From AWTP1-13 sp033764875 (GTDB taxonomy: Bacteria > Pseudomonadota > Alphaproteobacteria > Rhizobiales > Hyphomicrobiaceae), in NCBI GenBank assembly GCA_033764875.1, contig JANRIO010000044.1, positions 51,895 through 115,894 on the forward strand: a DNA stretch of 64,000 nt, in the 5' to 3' direction. This document shows positions 7,890 through 15,971 of this stretch, one piece after another. How positions within the stretch are numbered: the stretch's first letter is position 1; every line of letters starts with the position of its first letter. The notes below the pieces were generated by a model. That model saw only the letters and a program-made list of their open reading frames with translations, was not told the origin of the DNA and searched no databases. Position numbers and translations under genes: made by a program.

Positions 7890-9797
7890 TCACGGTTCCG
7901 AGCGGTCGGGATAGCCACTGCGCGAGCCCGGGGCAAGGCCGGGTTGTAGCGCCCCGCCGCGCGGCGCGCCGGCCGGCGGCAGCCCGGGGTCGCGCCGCAG
8001 CGCGCCGAACTCGCGCCGCTCCACGCCCCCCTCGCGGCTGCGTGCCATGCGCTCCTCGACGCGTGACGGCGGTCGCGGCTGCGCCTCCTCGAATTGCGGT
8101 ACACCCAGCGCATCGGCGAAGGCCCCGACGTCGCGGACGCTGTCGGAGGCGGTCGACGAGGCGTTGCGCCAGCGCTCGACCAGCGTCTCCAGGAAGCTCT
8201 CGTCGGCCTGCGCCGACTTCCACAGCGCGCTGTAGCGGGCCGAGGCGCTGCGCGGCAGCTGGTCGGGCGGCAGGCTGTCGAAGGTGACGCGCGAGGGCAT
8301 GCACACGCCGTCGCCGAAGGCGATGGCCTCGCGGGGGCCGAGCGTCGGCAGCAGCTCGATCAGCCCCGCGCCGGTATCCGACAGCGCCGAGCGCACGATC
8401 TCCTGATCGCGGTCGTTGGACAGCCTGAGCGCGAACACGGTGCTGCATTGCGACAGGATGGTCGGGTCGATCTCGGCCGGGCGCTGCGTGATCACGCACA
8501 GCGAGGCACCGTACTTGCGGCCTTCCTTGGCGATGCGCGCGATGGCGCGCCGGCACGGCTCGAAGGCGAGCTGGCCGTTGGCCGGCACGTAGCGATGCGC
8601 CTCCTCGCACACCAGCGTCACCGGCACCTTGCCCTCGCACCACAGCGCGAAATCGAAGGTGAGCCGGCACAGCACCGAGACCACGACGGTCGTGATCTCG
8701 GCCGGCAGGCCCGTCAGCTCGACGATGGTCATCGGGCGCCCGCGCGTCGGCACCCGGAACAGCCGCCCGAGGATCTGCGCCATCCCGTCGTAGACCGTGA
8801 GCGAGCCGAACATGAAACCGTAGCGCGGGTCGCGGATGATGCTCTCGAGCCGGGTCTTGAGGCTGCGCAGATGCGCGATGTCGCGCTTGTTCTCGAGCTT
8901 GCCCATGCGCTCGTCGAGCATGCCGATGACCTCGGACATGCGGTAGGGCACGGGCGTGTCCAGCGTCGATTTGGTCTCCGGTCCCAGCCGCCGCAGCCCC
9001 TGCTGGCTCGGGCTGCGTCCGAAGCGGTTCTTGGCGACCGGAATCAGCTCCTGCAGGATGTCGATCTCCTCGCGCCGGTCTGCGGATCCGATCACCACCT
9101 CGACGAGCTCCTCGAAGGTGAGAAGCCAGTACGGCAGCTGCATGTTGCGCTGGTTGATGACCTCGGCCTGGTCGCGGAAGGCGCTGGCATACTCGTTGTG
9201 CGGGTCGAGCAGCAGGATGTGCGCTTCCGGGTTTTCGTTGAGGATGGAGCGCAGCAGCAGCGTCGTCGTGCACGACTTGCCGGTTCCCGTCGTGCCGAGG
9301 ATCGCGAAGTGCTTGGCGAGCATGTCGTCGATGCTGATCCGCGCCGGGATCGCCTGCTCCTCCTGCAGCACCGTGCCGATCCGCACCGCATGCTCCTCGC
9401 TGCCGAGGTAGGCGAGCTCCAGCTCGCTCTTGGCGGCCGTGCGCACGCTGTCGCCGAGGCTTGGGTAGTTGCTGACCCCGCGCAGGAAGCGCTGCCCGGC
9501 GCCGGGGGTGCCGCGGATCTCGCCGACGAGGCCGAGCTCGGCGATCCACAGCTCCTCGGCCGCCTGCCGCCGCGACGGGTGCGTGACGTTGAGACCGCAC
9601 ACCGTGGCGAGCACGGTGCCGCCGCTGCCCTCGATCGTGAGCAGCGAGCCGATGCGCGCCCGGCTGGCGGGCGCGGGCCCGGCGGAGGTCGCGCCGTCGA
9701 GCAGCACCGTGCAGCGCGCGCCGTTGACTGCGATCACCCGGCCCATGGCCTGCTCGGGGCGGGGCGCAGGCGGCGGCGCGACGAAGGTGCTGAGCAT
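7890..9797 (-). CDS. herA: HerA-type DNA translocase ATPase (HAS-barrel + DUF87)
   Basis: A 635-residue ATPase of the HerA/FtsK superfamily. Residues about 15-110 form a beta-rich HAS-barrel-like region; Walker A is GTTGTGKS at 168-175; the Walker B-like strand reads VTLVCEEAH, followed by the sensor block CVITQRPAEID and a late arginine-containing stretch RLSNDRDQE. Family members form hexameric rings that pump DNA, in archaea with the NurA nuclease. No NurA, SIR2 or other nuclease gene is adjacent here. It starts 17 bases after a soluble histidine kinase gene, an unusual partner. ATG 9797 is chosen because the frame upstream runs through the kinase gene. Confidence 0.88.
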   Translation of the reverse strand: MLSTFVAPPPAPRPEQAMGRVIAVNGARCTVLLDGATSAGPAPASRARIGSLLTIEGSGGTVLATVCGLNVTHPSRRQAAEELWIAELGLVGEIRGTPGAGQRFLRGVSNYPSLGDSVRTAAKSELELAYLGSEEHAVRIGTVLQEEQAIPARISIDDMLAKHFAILGTTGTGKSCTTTLLLRSILNENPEAHILLLDPHNEYASAFRDQAEVINQRNMQLPYWLLTFEELVEVVIGSADRREEIDILQELIPVAKNRFGRSPSQQGLRRLGPETKSTLDTPVPYRMSEVIGMLDERMGKLENKRDIAHLRSLKTRLESIIRDPRYGFMFGSLTVYDGMAQILGRLFRVPTRGRPMTIVELTGLPAEITTVVVSVLCRLTFDFALWCEGKVPVTLVCEEAHRYVPANGQLAFEPCRRAIARIAKEGRKYGASLCVITQRPAEIDPTILSQCSTVFALRLSNDRDQEIVRSALSDTGAGLIELLPTLGPREAIAFGDGVCMPSRVTFDSLPPDQLPRSASARYSALWKSAQADESFLETLVERWRNASSTASDSVRDVGAFADALGVPQFEEAQPRPPSRVEERMARSREGGVERREFGALRRDPGLPPAGAPRGGALQPGLAPGSRSGYPDRSEP

Positions 9798-9814
9798 GTC
9801 CGGCTCCTGCCGTG

Positions 9815-10690
9815 TCAGGCCGAAGCCGCATTCAGATGTGGCGCCTGGCTGCACGCGTCCGCCAGGGCCGGCAGCCGGATGCGCACCTCGGTGCCTTTCC
9901 CGCTCTCGCTCGCAATCTCGATGCTGCCGCCGTGCGCGGCGACAAGCGCGTGCGCGAGCGGCAGCCCGAGCCCGCGCGCGCCGTCCGCGCGCTTGCGGAT
10001 CTCGGAGATGCCGAACGGCGCCAGCGCCAGCGCGATCTCCTCTTGCGTCATGCCGACGCCGGTATCCCGCACGACGACCTGCACCTCGCCGGCGCGGCGC
10101 GCCGCGGTGATCTCGACACAGCCGCCCTTGGGCGTGAAGCGCACCGCATTCTCGATCACGTTGCCGAGCGCCCGGCGCAGCTTGCCGGCGTCGCCGTCGA
10201 CGAGGATGTCGCAGTCGGCCTCCAGGCCCACATCGACGCCCTCCCGCTCGGCCCGCTGCCGCACGTCGGCGACCAGCCCGGCGAGCACATCGCCGACATC
10301 GAGGTCCTCGTGCGTCAGCGCGTAGCTGCCGCTCTGCAGCTTCGACAGCTCGAGCACGTCGTTGACGAACGTCAGCAGGCGGCACGCTGCCGTGTTGATC
10401 AGGTCCGCGTACGAGACGATCTCGGCCTCGCTCAGCGGATGGCTGCCGTGCCCCTTGATCAGCTTGGAGAAGCCGATCATGGCATTGAGCGGCGTCCTGA
10501 GCTCGTGGCTCATGTGCGAGATGAAATCGGCCTTGAGCTTGTTGGCGCGGGCAAGCTGCATCTCCGCCTCGCGGCGCAGGCCCTGCGCGCTCTCCGGCTT
10601 GCCTTGAGCCTGCTCGCCGCCCGCAGCGCGCAGCGCATACTCCGCTATCAGGCTCAGCCTGGGCTCATTGTCGCGGTTCTCGCCGAGCAT
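9815..10690 (-). CDS. soluble sensor histidine kinase
   Basis: A 291-residue HisKA-HATPase kinase with no membrane segment, signal peptide or PAS domain. The phospho-accepting His62 lies in SHMSHELRTPLNAMIGF. The ATPase half has the N box (NVIENA, about 177-182), G1 DTGVGM at 209-214 and G2 GARGLGLPLA at 237-246. The first 50 residues are polar and may be coiled coil. The kinase core resembles the PleC/DivJ type of alphaproteobacteria. It probably forms an operon with the herA gene 17 bases downstream. No cognate response regulator is adjacent; the receiver at 1257 is a distant candidate. Confidence 0.92.
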   Translation of the reverse strand: MLGENRDNEPRLSLIAEYALRAAGGEQAQGKPESAQGLRREAEMQLARANKLKADFISHMSHELRTPLNAMIGFSKLIKGHGSHPLSEAEIVSYADLINTAACRLLTFVNDVLELSKLQSGSYALTHEDLDVGDVLAGLVADVRQRAEREGVDVGLEADCDILVDGDAGKLRRALGNVIENAVRFTPKGGCVEITAARRAGEVQVVVRDTGVGMTQEEIALALAPFGISEIRKRADGARGLGLPLAHALVAAHGGSIEIASESGKGTEVRIRLPALADACSQAPHLNAASA

Positions 10691-10737
10691 GCGGGATCTC
10701 TTGCTCCGGTTGGACCGCCACCCTAGTCGCCGCGTGA

Positions 10738-10752
10738 ATAAATTGCTGTTAA
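10738..10752 (-). promoter_or_regulatory. CtrA-like site upstream of the kinase-herA operon
   Basis: Read on the minus strand this is TTAA-N7-TTAT, one base from the CtrA consensus TTAA-N7-TTAA, about 48 bases before the kinase start codon. TTAA tetramers are rare in this G+C-rich DNA. The match is visible; binding is inference. Confidence 0.4.
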
Positions 10753-10891
10753 CGGCCCCGTCCGCAGCGTCCGATGCTGCACGCCGTCACGCGAACGCAG
10801 TAAATTTTCCGCTAACCGGTGCGCGTTGATCTCGTTTTGCCAGTCCGCGCCCGAGATCCGGGCTCGCGCGACGCGGCGGGCGCCGGGAGGC

Positions 10892-12022
10892 TCACGGGGC
10901 ACCGCCCAGCAAGTCGTCCCAAACGGCCGCGATCCTGTCCGCTCCGAAGCGCTCGCGAGCGTCTGGTGCTTCCTTCGCCATTGAGGCCCGTCGGACATCG
11001 TCGCGCATCAGCGTGGCCAAGGCTTCTGCGAGCGCCTCGACATTGTTGGCTTCCGCGAGCAGACCGTCGACGCCGTCCCGCACGATGAGGCGCGGCCCCG
11101 ACGGGCAATCGAAGCTCACGGCCGGCAGCCCGCAGCTCAAGGCCTCGGCAAGCGCAAGCGCCTGTCCCTCGTAGCGCGATGAGAGCACGAAGAGATCGCA
11201 CCGTCGCATCACCGCATGCGGGTTCCGCACCAAGCCGGGCATGCGTACGCGGTCGGCAAGGCCCGCGACCTCGAGCTGCTTCTGCAATGTCTGGCGCAAT
11301 TTGCCTTCGCCCAGAATCAGCAGGTTCCAGTCGGGAAACGAAGGCGCAAGCTTCGCGAAGGCCGCAAACAGCATGTCGAACCCCTTCTGAGGGACAAGGC
11401 GCCCCATCGCCACAAGCCAGCGACGCCGCTCCACAAGCGTTTCAATGAGCGCCCTCTCGCTTTCGCCAGGCTCGAAGTCGAGGTCGGGAACGGGATTGGG
11501 TATCCCGATGCAGTTCCAGGATGGATAGGCGACGTTCGCGCGTTGCGCCTGCTCGCTGTCGAGAAAGACGACCCCATGGGCCAGAGGGTAGGTCATCCTT
11601 CTCAGTGCGGCCCACCGGCTGTCGTAGTGCGGTCGCTGGGCAATGTCGTTCTGACAATAGACGTACTTCCTGAACCGACAGCCGAGCGTTGCGAGAAGAA
11701 ACAACTCGTTCGTCCCATCAAGATAGCTGATCGCTGCATCGGGCTCGGTTTCCAGGAGCGCAGAACGCATTCTCGAGAGGCGCCTTGCGTTGCCGGCAAT
11801 GTCGAACCAAGCCGCCCTGTACGCAGCCCCGATCGCGACGCGTTTTCGCGCTACCGACGGCGCGAGCGGATAGAAGTCGTTCGTCTCCGGAACCCAGGTC
11901 AGCGCCGTCACGGCGTATCCGCGTCTGGCGAGACCGGCTGCAAGCACGGTCAGACCTCTTTCGGCCCCGCCGGGCCCAAGCGACGCGATGAAGAGAGTTA
12001 TTCGCTTGCGCGCCAATGGCAT
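10892..12022 (-). CDS. family 4 glycosyltransferase
   Basis: A 376-residue GT-B glycosyltransferase. The N-terminal half opens with the donor-domain signature FIASLGPGGAERG (residues 11-23). The C-terminal Rossmann half has VAMGRLVPQKGFD and the retaining-enzyme E-x7-E pair at Glu285/Glu293 in YEGQALALAEALSCG. The nearest look is PglJ/WbnH-type GalNAc or hexosyl transferases of lipid-linked oligosaccharides or LPS; donor and acceptor are not readable. The start at 12022 has GGGGGAG at 6 bases; an open frame upstream to 12199 reads as noncoding. By eye the gene and its flanks are less G+C-rich than neighbours, which may mean transfer. No polysaccharide cluster surrounds it. Confidence 0.9.
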   Translation of the reverse strand: MPLARKRITLFIASLGPGGAERGLTVLAAGLARRGYAVTALTWVPETNDFYPLAPSVARKRVAIGAAYRAAWFDIAGNARRLSRMRSALLETEPDAAISYLDGTNELFLLATLGCRFRKYVYCQNDIAQRPHYDSRWAALRRMTYPLAHGVVFLDSEQAQRANVAYPSWNCIGIPNPVPDLDFEPGESERALIETLVERRRWLVAMGRLVPQKGFDMLFAAFAKLAPSFPDWNLLILGEGKLRQTLQKQLEVAGLADRVRMPGLVRNPHAVMRRCDLFVLSSRYEGQALALAEALSCGLPAVSFDCPSGPRLIVRDGVDGLLAEANNVEALAEALATLMRDDVRRASMAKEAPDARERFGADRIAAVWDDLLGGAP

Positions 12023-12262
12023 AATTCTCCCCCTGGGGCCCCGCGCCCCGCTGGCGGGCCACTCGTCGTCGTTCGACGCCCGCGAGTTGCGTCGCGATAC
12101 TCTAGCTCCCGCTCTCTCGCCATCCCATAGGGAGCCGCGAGTCCCTCTGCCGGCGAGGCAAGAAGGAACTGGCATCTGCCAACCGGCACGTGCGCGCAAT
12201 GCCTGACCCGATTCACAGAGCGTGCTAGCATGTCATTTCTCCGCATCAAGGGAGATTGTCAC

Positions 12263-13300
12263 ATGCTCTTCCGTCAGCTCTTCGACGCGACCTCGGGCAC
12301 CTACAGCTATCTTCTGGCCAGCCGCAAGGGTGGCGAGGCCCTGATCATCGACCCCGTCCTCGAGAAGGTCGACCGCTACCTGCAGCTGGTGCGCGAGCTC
12401 GACCTTAAGCTCGTCAAGGCGGTCGACACCCACATCCACGCCGACCATGTCACGGGGCTTGGCGCCCTGCGCGACCACACCCATTGCATCACCGTGATGG
12501 GCGAGCAGGCCCGCGTCGACGTCGTCTCCATGCGCGTCACCGAGGGCGACAGCATCGGCATCGAGGGCCTGGCGCTCGACGTGCTCTATACCCCCGGCCA
12601 CACCGACGACAGCTACAGCTTCCTGATGAAGGACCGCGTCTTCACCGGCGACACCCTGCTCATCCGGGGCACCGGCCGCACGGACTTCCAGAACGGCAGC
12701 GCGCGCGCCCAATACGATTCGCTGTTCAACAAGCTGCTCAAGCTGCCCGAGGAGACGCTGGTCTACCCGGCCCACGACTACAAGGGCGATACCGTCTCCA
12801 CCATCGGCGAGGAGAAGCGGTTCAATCCGCGCCTGCAGGTCAAGTCCGTCGACGAGTACGTCGATCTCATGAGCAAGCTCAATCTGCCCAACCCGAAGAT
12901 GATGGACGTCGCCGTGCCCGCCAACATGCGCCAGGGCCTGGCGCAGGAGGAGATCGCGCGCAAGGGCTGGGCGCGCACGCCGGCCGAGGTGATGGCCGAG
13001 CTCGGCAACCCGGGCCTGGCCCTCGTCGACCTGCGCGAGAGGAGCGAGCGCGAGAAGGTCGGCGCCATCCCGAGCTCGGCGAGCGCCCCTTACGGCGATC
13101 TGGTCATGAACATCCGGCCGGGTGGTGTCCTGCACGAGCTTGCCCGTGCCAGCGGCAAGCAGCTGGTCTTCTATTGCGCTTACGGCGAGCGCTCGGCCAT
13201 GGCCGTGCAGGCCGCGCGCGACGCGGGCCTCGCCAACTCCTACCACCTCCACGGCGGCATCGATGGCTGGCGCAAGGCCGGCGGCCCGCTCGTGCACTGA
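12263..13300 (+). CDS. persulfide dioxygenase-rhodanese fusion (ETHE1-like)
   Basis: A 345-residue, two-domain protein. Residues 1-235 are a metallo-beta-lactamase fold of the ETHE1 sulfur-dioxygenase type: H57-x-H59-x-D61-H62, H113, D130 and H171 are all present. Residues about 245-345 are a rhodanese domain with the active-site loop CAYGERS starting at Cys305. Enzymes of this family oxidise glutathione persulfide to sulfite; the rhodanese part moves sulfane sulfur to or from thiosulfate. Glyoxalase II is less likely given the fusion. The start at 12263 follows AGGGAG; a frame upstream from 12230 is not needed. It stands alone, with no BigR/SqrR regulator gene beside it. Confidence 0.88.
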   Translation: MLFRQLFDATSGTYSYLLASRKGGEALIIDPVLEKVDRYLQLVRELDLKLVKAVDTHIHADHVTGLGALRDHTHCITVMGEQARVDVVSMRVTEGDSIGIEGLALDVLYTPGHTDDSYSFLMKDRVFTGDTLLIRGTGRTDFQNGSARAQYDSLFNKLLKLPEETLVYPAHDYKGDTVSTIGEEKRFNPRLQVKSVDEYVDLMSKLNLPNPKMMDVAVPANMRQGLAQEEIARKGWARTPAEVMAELGNPGLALVDLRERSEREKVGAIPSSASAPYGDLVMNIRPGGVLHELARASGKQLVFYCAYGERSAMAVQAARDAGLANSYHLHGGIDGWRKAGGPLVH

Positions 13301-13325
13301 CGCTCGCATCTTGCGCGGTTGCCGC

Positions 13326-13345
13326 GGCGCTGGCCGGGCAGCGCC
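13326..13345. terminator. bidirectional hairpin between convergent genes
   Basis: GGCGCTG and CAGCGCC form a perfect 7-bp stem around a 6-base loop, filling the gap between the dioxygenase gene (plus strand, ends 13300) and the methyltransferase gene (minus strand, ends 13346). There is no strong U-tract. Confidence 0.45.
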
Positions 13346-14104
13346 TCACACCGCCGAGTGCAGCACGTTGTAGGCCTGCGGCATGCGCTCGCGCTGCGGC
13401 TGCCGTGCAGGCTCCGGCACGGGCCGGGCGACGATGGTCAGTCGCGCGGGATTGTGGCCGAGGTTGCGGTCGGAGCGCGCGGCCTGGAAGCCTTGCGCCC
13501 GGGCCAGCGCCACGATCTCGTGCTCGTCGAGTTGCAGCAGGCCGAGCTCGGCGCGCTTGCGCCGGTAGTCGGAGAGCGCCGTCCGCACCAGCCCACCCGC
13601 CGCCGCAAGCAGGAAGCCGTGCTCCATGGCGAACCTGATGAGCGCGGCCGCATCCTTGAGCGGTCCGACGCGGCGCGGGACGATGTCGCCGAGCACGAGC
13701 TGCCCCGTCGGCGCCAGCACCCGCCGCCACGTCTCGAGCCAGCGTTGCAGCTCGCTGGGCGCCAGGTATTGGATCACCGAGTTGGCGACGATGACATCGA
13801 AGGCTCCGTCGGGCATCGCCTCGACGGCCTCCGGAGTGACCGTGCGCGTATTGGCGAGGTGCCGCGTTCGCTCCCGCACCTTGGCCCGGACGGTCTCCGC
13901 TGCATCGCACAATACCAGCGACCGGCAGGCGCCGGCCACGACGTCGGCCGACAGCGCCTCCCCGCACCCGAAGTCGAGCACCCGCGCCTCGCCGTCAGGC
14001 AGCATCGAGACGATGTCCTCCGCGAGCGTCCGATAGTGGATCTCGCGGTGGCGGCTGCTCACGTAGATCGTGGTTTCGCCGTTCCAAAAGTCGCGCCAAG
14101 TCAC
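13346..14104 (-). CDS. class I SAM-dependent methyltransferase
   Basis: A roughly 252-residue methyltransferase. Motif I reads VLDFGCGEALS at 42-52, motif II-like LVLCDAAE follows, and FDVIVANSVIQYL is the post-II block. The substrate is unknown; FWNGETTIYVSSRHREIHY near the N-terminus recalls small-molecule or glycan methyltransferases, but that is weak. The GTG start at 14104 has GGAG at 7 bases upstream; the frame is open to a GTG at 14176, giving 276 residues with a low-complexity leader. The last 20 residues are Pro/Arg/Gln-rich. Confidence 0.8.
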   Translation of the reverse strand: MTWRDFWNGETTIYVSSRHREIHYRTLAEDIVSMLPDGEARVLDFGCGEALSADVVAGACRSLVLCDAAETVRAKVRERTRHLANTRTVTPEAVEAMPDGAFDVIVANSVIQYLAPSELQRWLETWRRVLAPTGQLVLGDIVPRRVGPLKDAAALIRFAMEHGFLLAAAGGLVRTALSDYRRKRAELGLLQLDEHEIVALARAQGFQAARSDRNLGHNPARLTIVARPVPEPARQPQRERMPQAYNVLHSAV

Positions 14105-14178
14105 AGGGCTCTCCGTGGCGGCTGCAAGACCCCTTCCATGCGGCCCGCGTGACGGACCCGAACGCACGGTTGACACCT

Positions 14179-14208
14179 TTGTCGCAGCAGCTTCGTGTCA
14201 GGCATAAA
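14179..14208 (+). promoter_or_regulatory. possible sigma-70 promoter for the 14444 gene
   Basis: TTGTCG and CATAAA are separated by 18 bases, which would put a transcription start near 14215, about 230 bases before the ATG at 14444. An inverted repeat overlaps the predicted start point. Both boxes deviate from consensus. Confidence 0.3.
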
Positions 14209-14212
14209 TCGC

Positions 14213-14243
14213 CCGTTCATTTGGCCCGCTTCAAAATGAACGG
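14213..14243. repeat. perfect 10-bp inverted repeat, likely operator
   Basis: CCGTTCATTT at 14213-14222 and AAATGAACGG at 14234-14243 are exact reverse complements separated by 11 bases. The half-site centres are 21 bp apart, two helical turns, as expected for a dimeric repressor. The region is clearly A+T-richer than its surroundings. It could instead form an RNA hairpin in the leader. Confidence 0.6.
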
Positions 14244-14443
14244 CACATGAGCGGAAGCGCGACGGCTACGCTGGTATTGCCTGCGAATCGGCGCCTCGGC
14301 AAACTGAAACCGTTGAGTCCCCGGAGCGGTGCACGGCCGGGCAAAATATTGACGATGGCTGCGGGACCCGCGGCGCTGCTGCCAGGGAGCGGGAGGTCAA
14401 TGATCGATTTGCGGGGCGCCCCAATCGCTTGGCGTATCGTTGG

Positions 14444-15943
14444 ATGACGGGCGGACCTGGAGCTGACGCCGCCGGCGGGCGGCCAACCCTGGGCCCGGTC
14501 GCCGCGGTCCGTGCGGACGGCGTCGGCCTGCTCCTGCTCAACGCCACCATCGCCGTTGTCTGGTGCGTGCTGTTCCTCGTGCTGGCGCTGCGCCACGACT
14601 TCGCGCTCTATGCCGACGGGTCGATCTTCTCCTACGCCATCGCCGTTCGCGATGCCTGGGGCTTCCACTGGCACAACATTGCCGGCCGCGCGTTCGTCTA
14701 TCTGTATGCCTACCTTCCGGCTGAGGCCTACATGCGCCTCTCCGGCAATGTGCACGGCGCCATCGCGCTGTATGCGCTGCTCTTCTTCTCCGCCCCCCTT
14801 CTGAGCCTGGCAGCCACCTTCGGCCTCGACCGCTCGCGCAGCCGCACCCTATTCGCCTTCGCCGCCGCCTCCACGAGCGTGTTCCTGCCCTTCGTCTTCG
14901 GCTTTCCGACCGAGATGTGGATCGCGCACGCTCTGTTCTGGCCGACGCTGGCGCTGGTGCTCTTTGCGCGCGATGGCTGGGCCTCCCGCATCGCCATCGC
15001 CGCCCTCCTCGCCGCCATCGGCATGACCCACGGTGGCGGCGTGCTGCTGGCTCTTGCCGTGGTCGCCATCTCGGGCCTGCGCGGCCTGCGCCACCCGCTG
15101 TTCCTGCGCGCCCTCGCCTGCCTGCTGCCGGCGTTCGCCGTTTGGCTCGCCGTGCTGGTCCTGCTGCGGCCGGACAGCTACTTCGCCGCCGCCCTGGAGG
15201 GGGCCGCCTACACTTTCGTCGATGCCCGCAATTTCGACACGCCCCTGACCCGGCTGCTCGCGGCCGCGCTCCTTGCCTACGCCCTGCTCTGCGCCGCCGG
15301 GCGCCGGCTGGGCCTTGCCGCGGCGCCCGCGCTGGCCGCGGCCGTCGTCGCCGCCGCCCTCGTGCTCTACTGGAGGCTCTGGGACACGAGCCTGCTCGCC
15401 GACATGCGCTATCCGCTGCGCAGCTTGATCCTGGTCGGCCCCCCGCTGCTGGGCGCCCTGGCCGCCGCCCTCGTCCTGCGCGCCGAGAACGGGCTCGGCC
15501 TGCTCGGCGCCCGGGTGCGTCTCGTGCTGGCTGCCCTCGAGCGCCTCTTGCCCCCGCGCGTCCTTGCCGGCGCCCTCGCCCTCGTCACCCTGGCGCACGC
15601 GGTGGAGACGGCGAAGTTCACCGTCGGCTGGGACGGCTACCGGCGCGCCGTGCGTGCCCTTGCCGTGAGCGAGGCCTCAGATCCGGGCCTCGGCGATCCC
15701 CGCTTCGTCTCGACCGCGCGCTTAGGCGCAGAGCGCAACCTCTTCACCTGGGGCTCGACATCGCACTTCCTGTCGGTGCTCCTGGCGCCGGGCTTCGAGC
15801 CGCGTCGCCTGGTCGTCGATCCGGACACGAACTATTTCTGGCTGACCTGCGCCAAGGCCACCGCCAGCGCCCGCGCCGACAGCGCGCTGTCCGCCGGCGG
15901 TCGCGAGCTGATCCGCAAGCACGCCTGCCTGCACCGTCCCTGA
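14444..15943 (+). CDS. polytopic membrane protein of unknown function
   Basis: I do not recognise this 499-residue protein. It has about ten hydrophobic segments from residue 25 to 400, an acidic-aromatic periplasmic-looking loop after the first helix (RHDFALYADGSIFSYAI), and a soluble C-terminal tail of about 100 residues with two Cys (LTCAK and KHACLHRP). The topology and the early loop after helix 1 recall GT-C-like or O-antigen-related membrane proteins, but no catalytic motif is clear. ATG 14444 is preferred over the TTG at 14429. It is monocistronic, converging on pssA. Confidence 0.7.
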   Translation: MTGGPGADAAGGRPTLGPVAAVRADGVGLLLLNATIAVVWCVLFLVLALRHDFALYADGSIFSYAIAVRDAWGFHWHNIAGRAFVYLYAYLPAEAYMRLSGNVHGAIALYALLFFSAPLLSLAATFGLDRSRSRTLFAFAAASTSVFLPFVFGFPTEMWIAHALFWPTLALVLFARDGWASRIAIAALLAAIGMTHGGGVLLALAVVAISGLRGLRHPLFLRALACLLPAFAVWLAVLVLLRPDSYFAAALEGAAYTFVDARNFDTPLTRLLAAALLAYALLCAAGRRLGLAAAPALAAAVVAAALVLYWRLWDTSLLADMRYPLRSLILVGPPLLGALAAALVLRAENGLGLLGARVRLVLAALERLLPPRVLAGALALVTLAHAVETAKFTVGWDGYRRAVRALAVSEASDPGLGDPRFVSTARLGAERNLFTWGSTSHFLSVLLAPGFEPRRLVVDPDTNYFWLTCAKATASARADSALSAGGRELIRKHACLHRP

Positions 15944-15964
15944 GCGGCACCGTCCGGGCGCCGC
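15944..15964. terminator. hairpin between convergent genes
   Basis: GCGGCACC and GGCGCCGC pair over 8 positions with one mismatch around a 5-base loop, between the membrane-protein stop (15943) and the pssA stop (15972). The lack of a U-tract keeps confidence low. Confidence 0.35.
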
Positions 15965-15971
15965 AGCCCGC

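Larger units (their letters stand above)
14105..14443. other. divergent intergenic region
   Basis: This 339-base gap lies between the minus-strand methyltransferase and the plus-strand membrane protein. It holds a possible promoter (TTGTCG at 14179, CATAAA at 14203, spacing 18) and a perfect inverted repeat, both listed separately. No small gene is evident. Confidence 0.6.

Noticed and set aside
7890..9797. HerA as part of an antiphage defence system
   Set aside because: No nuclease, SIR2, DUF4297 or other effector gene is adjacent; neighbours are a kinase and core sugar-nucleotide genes.
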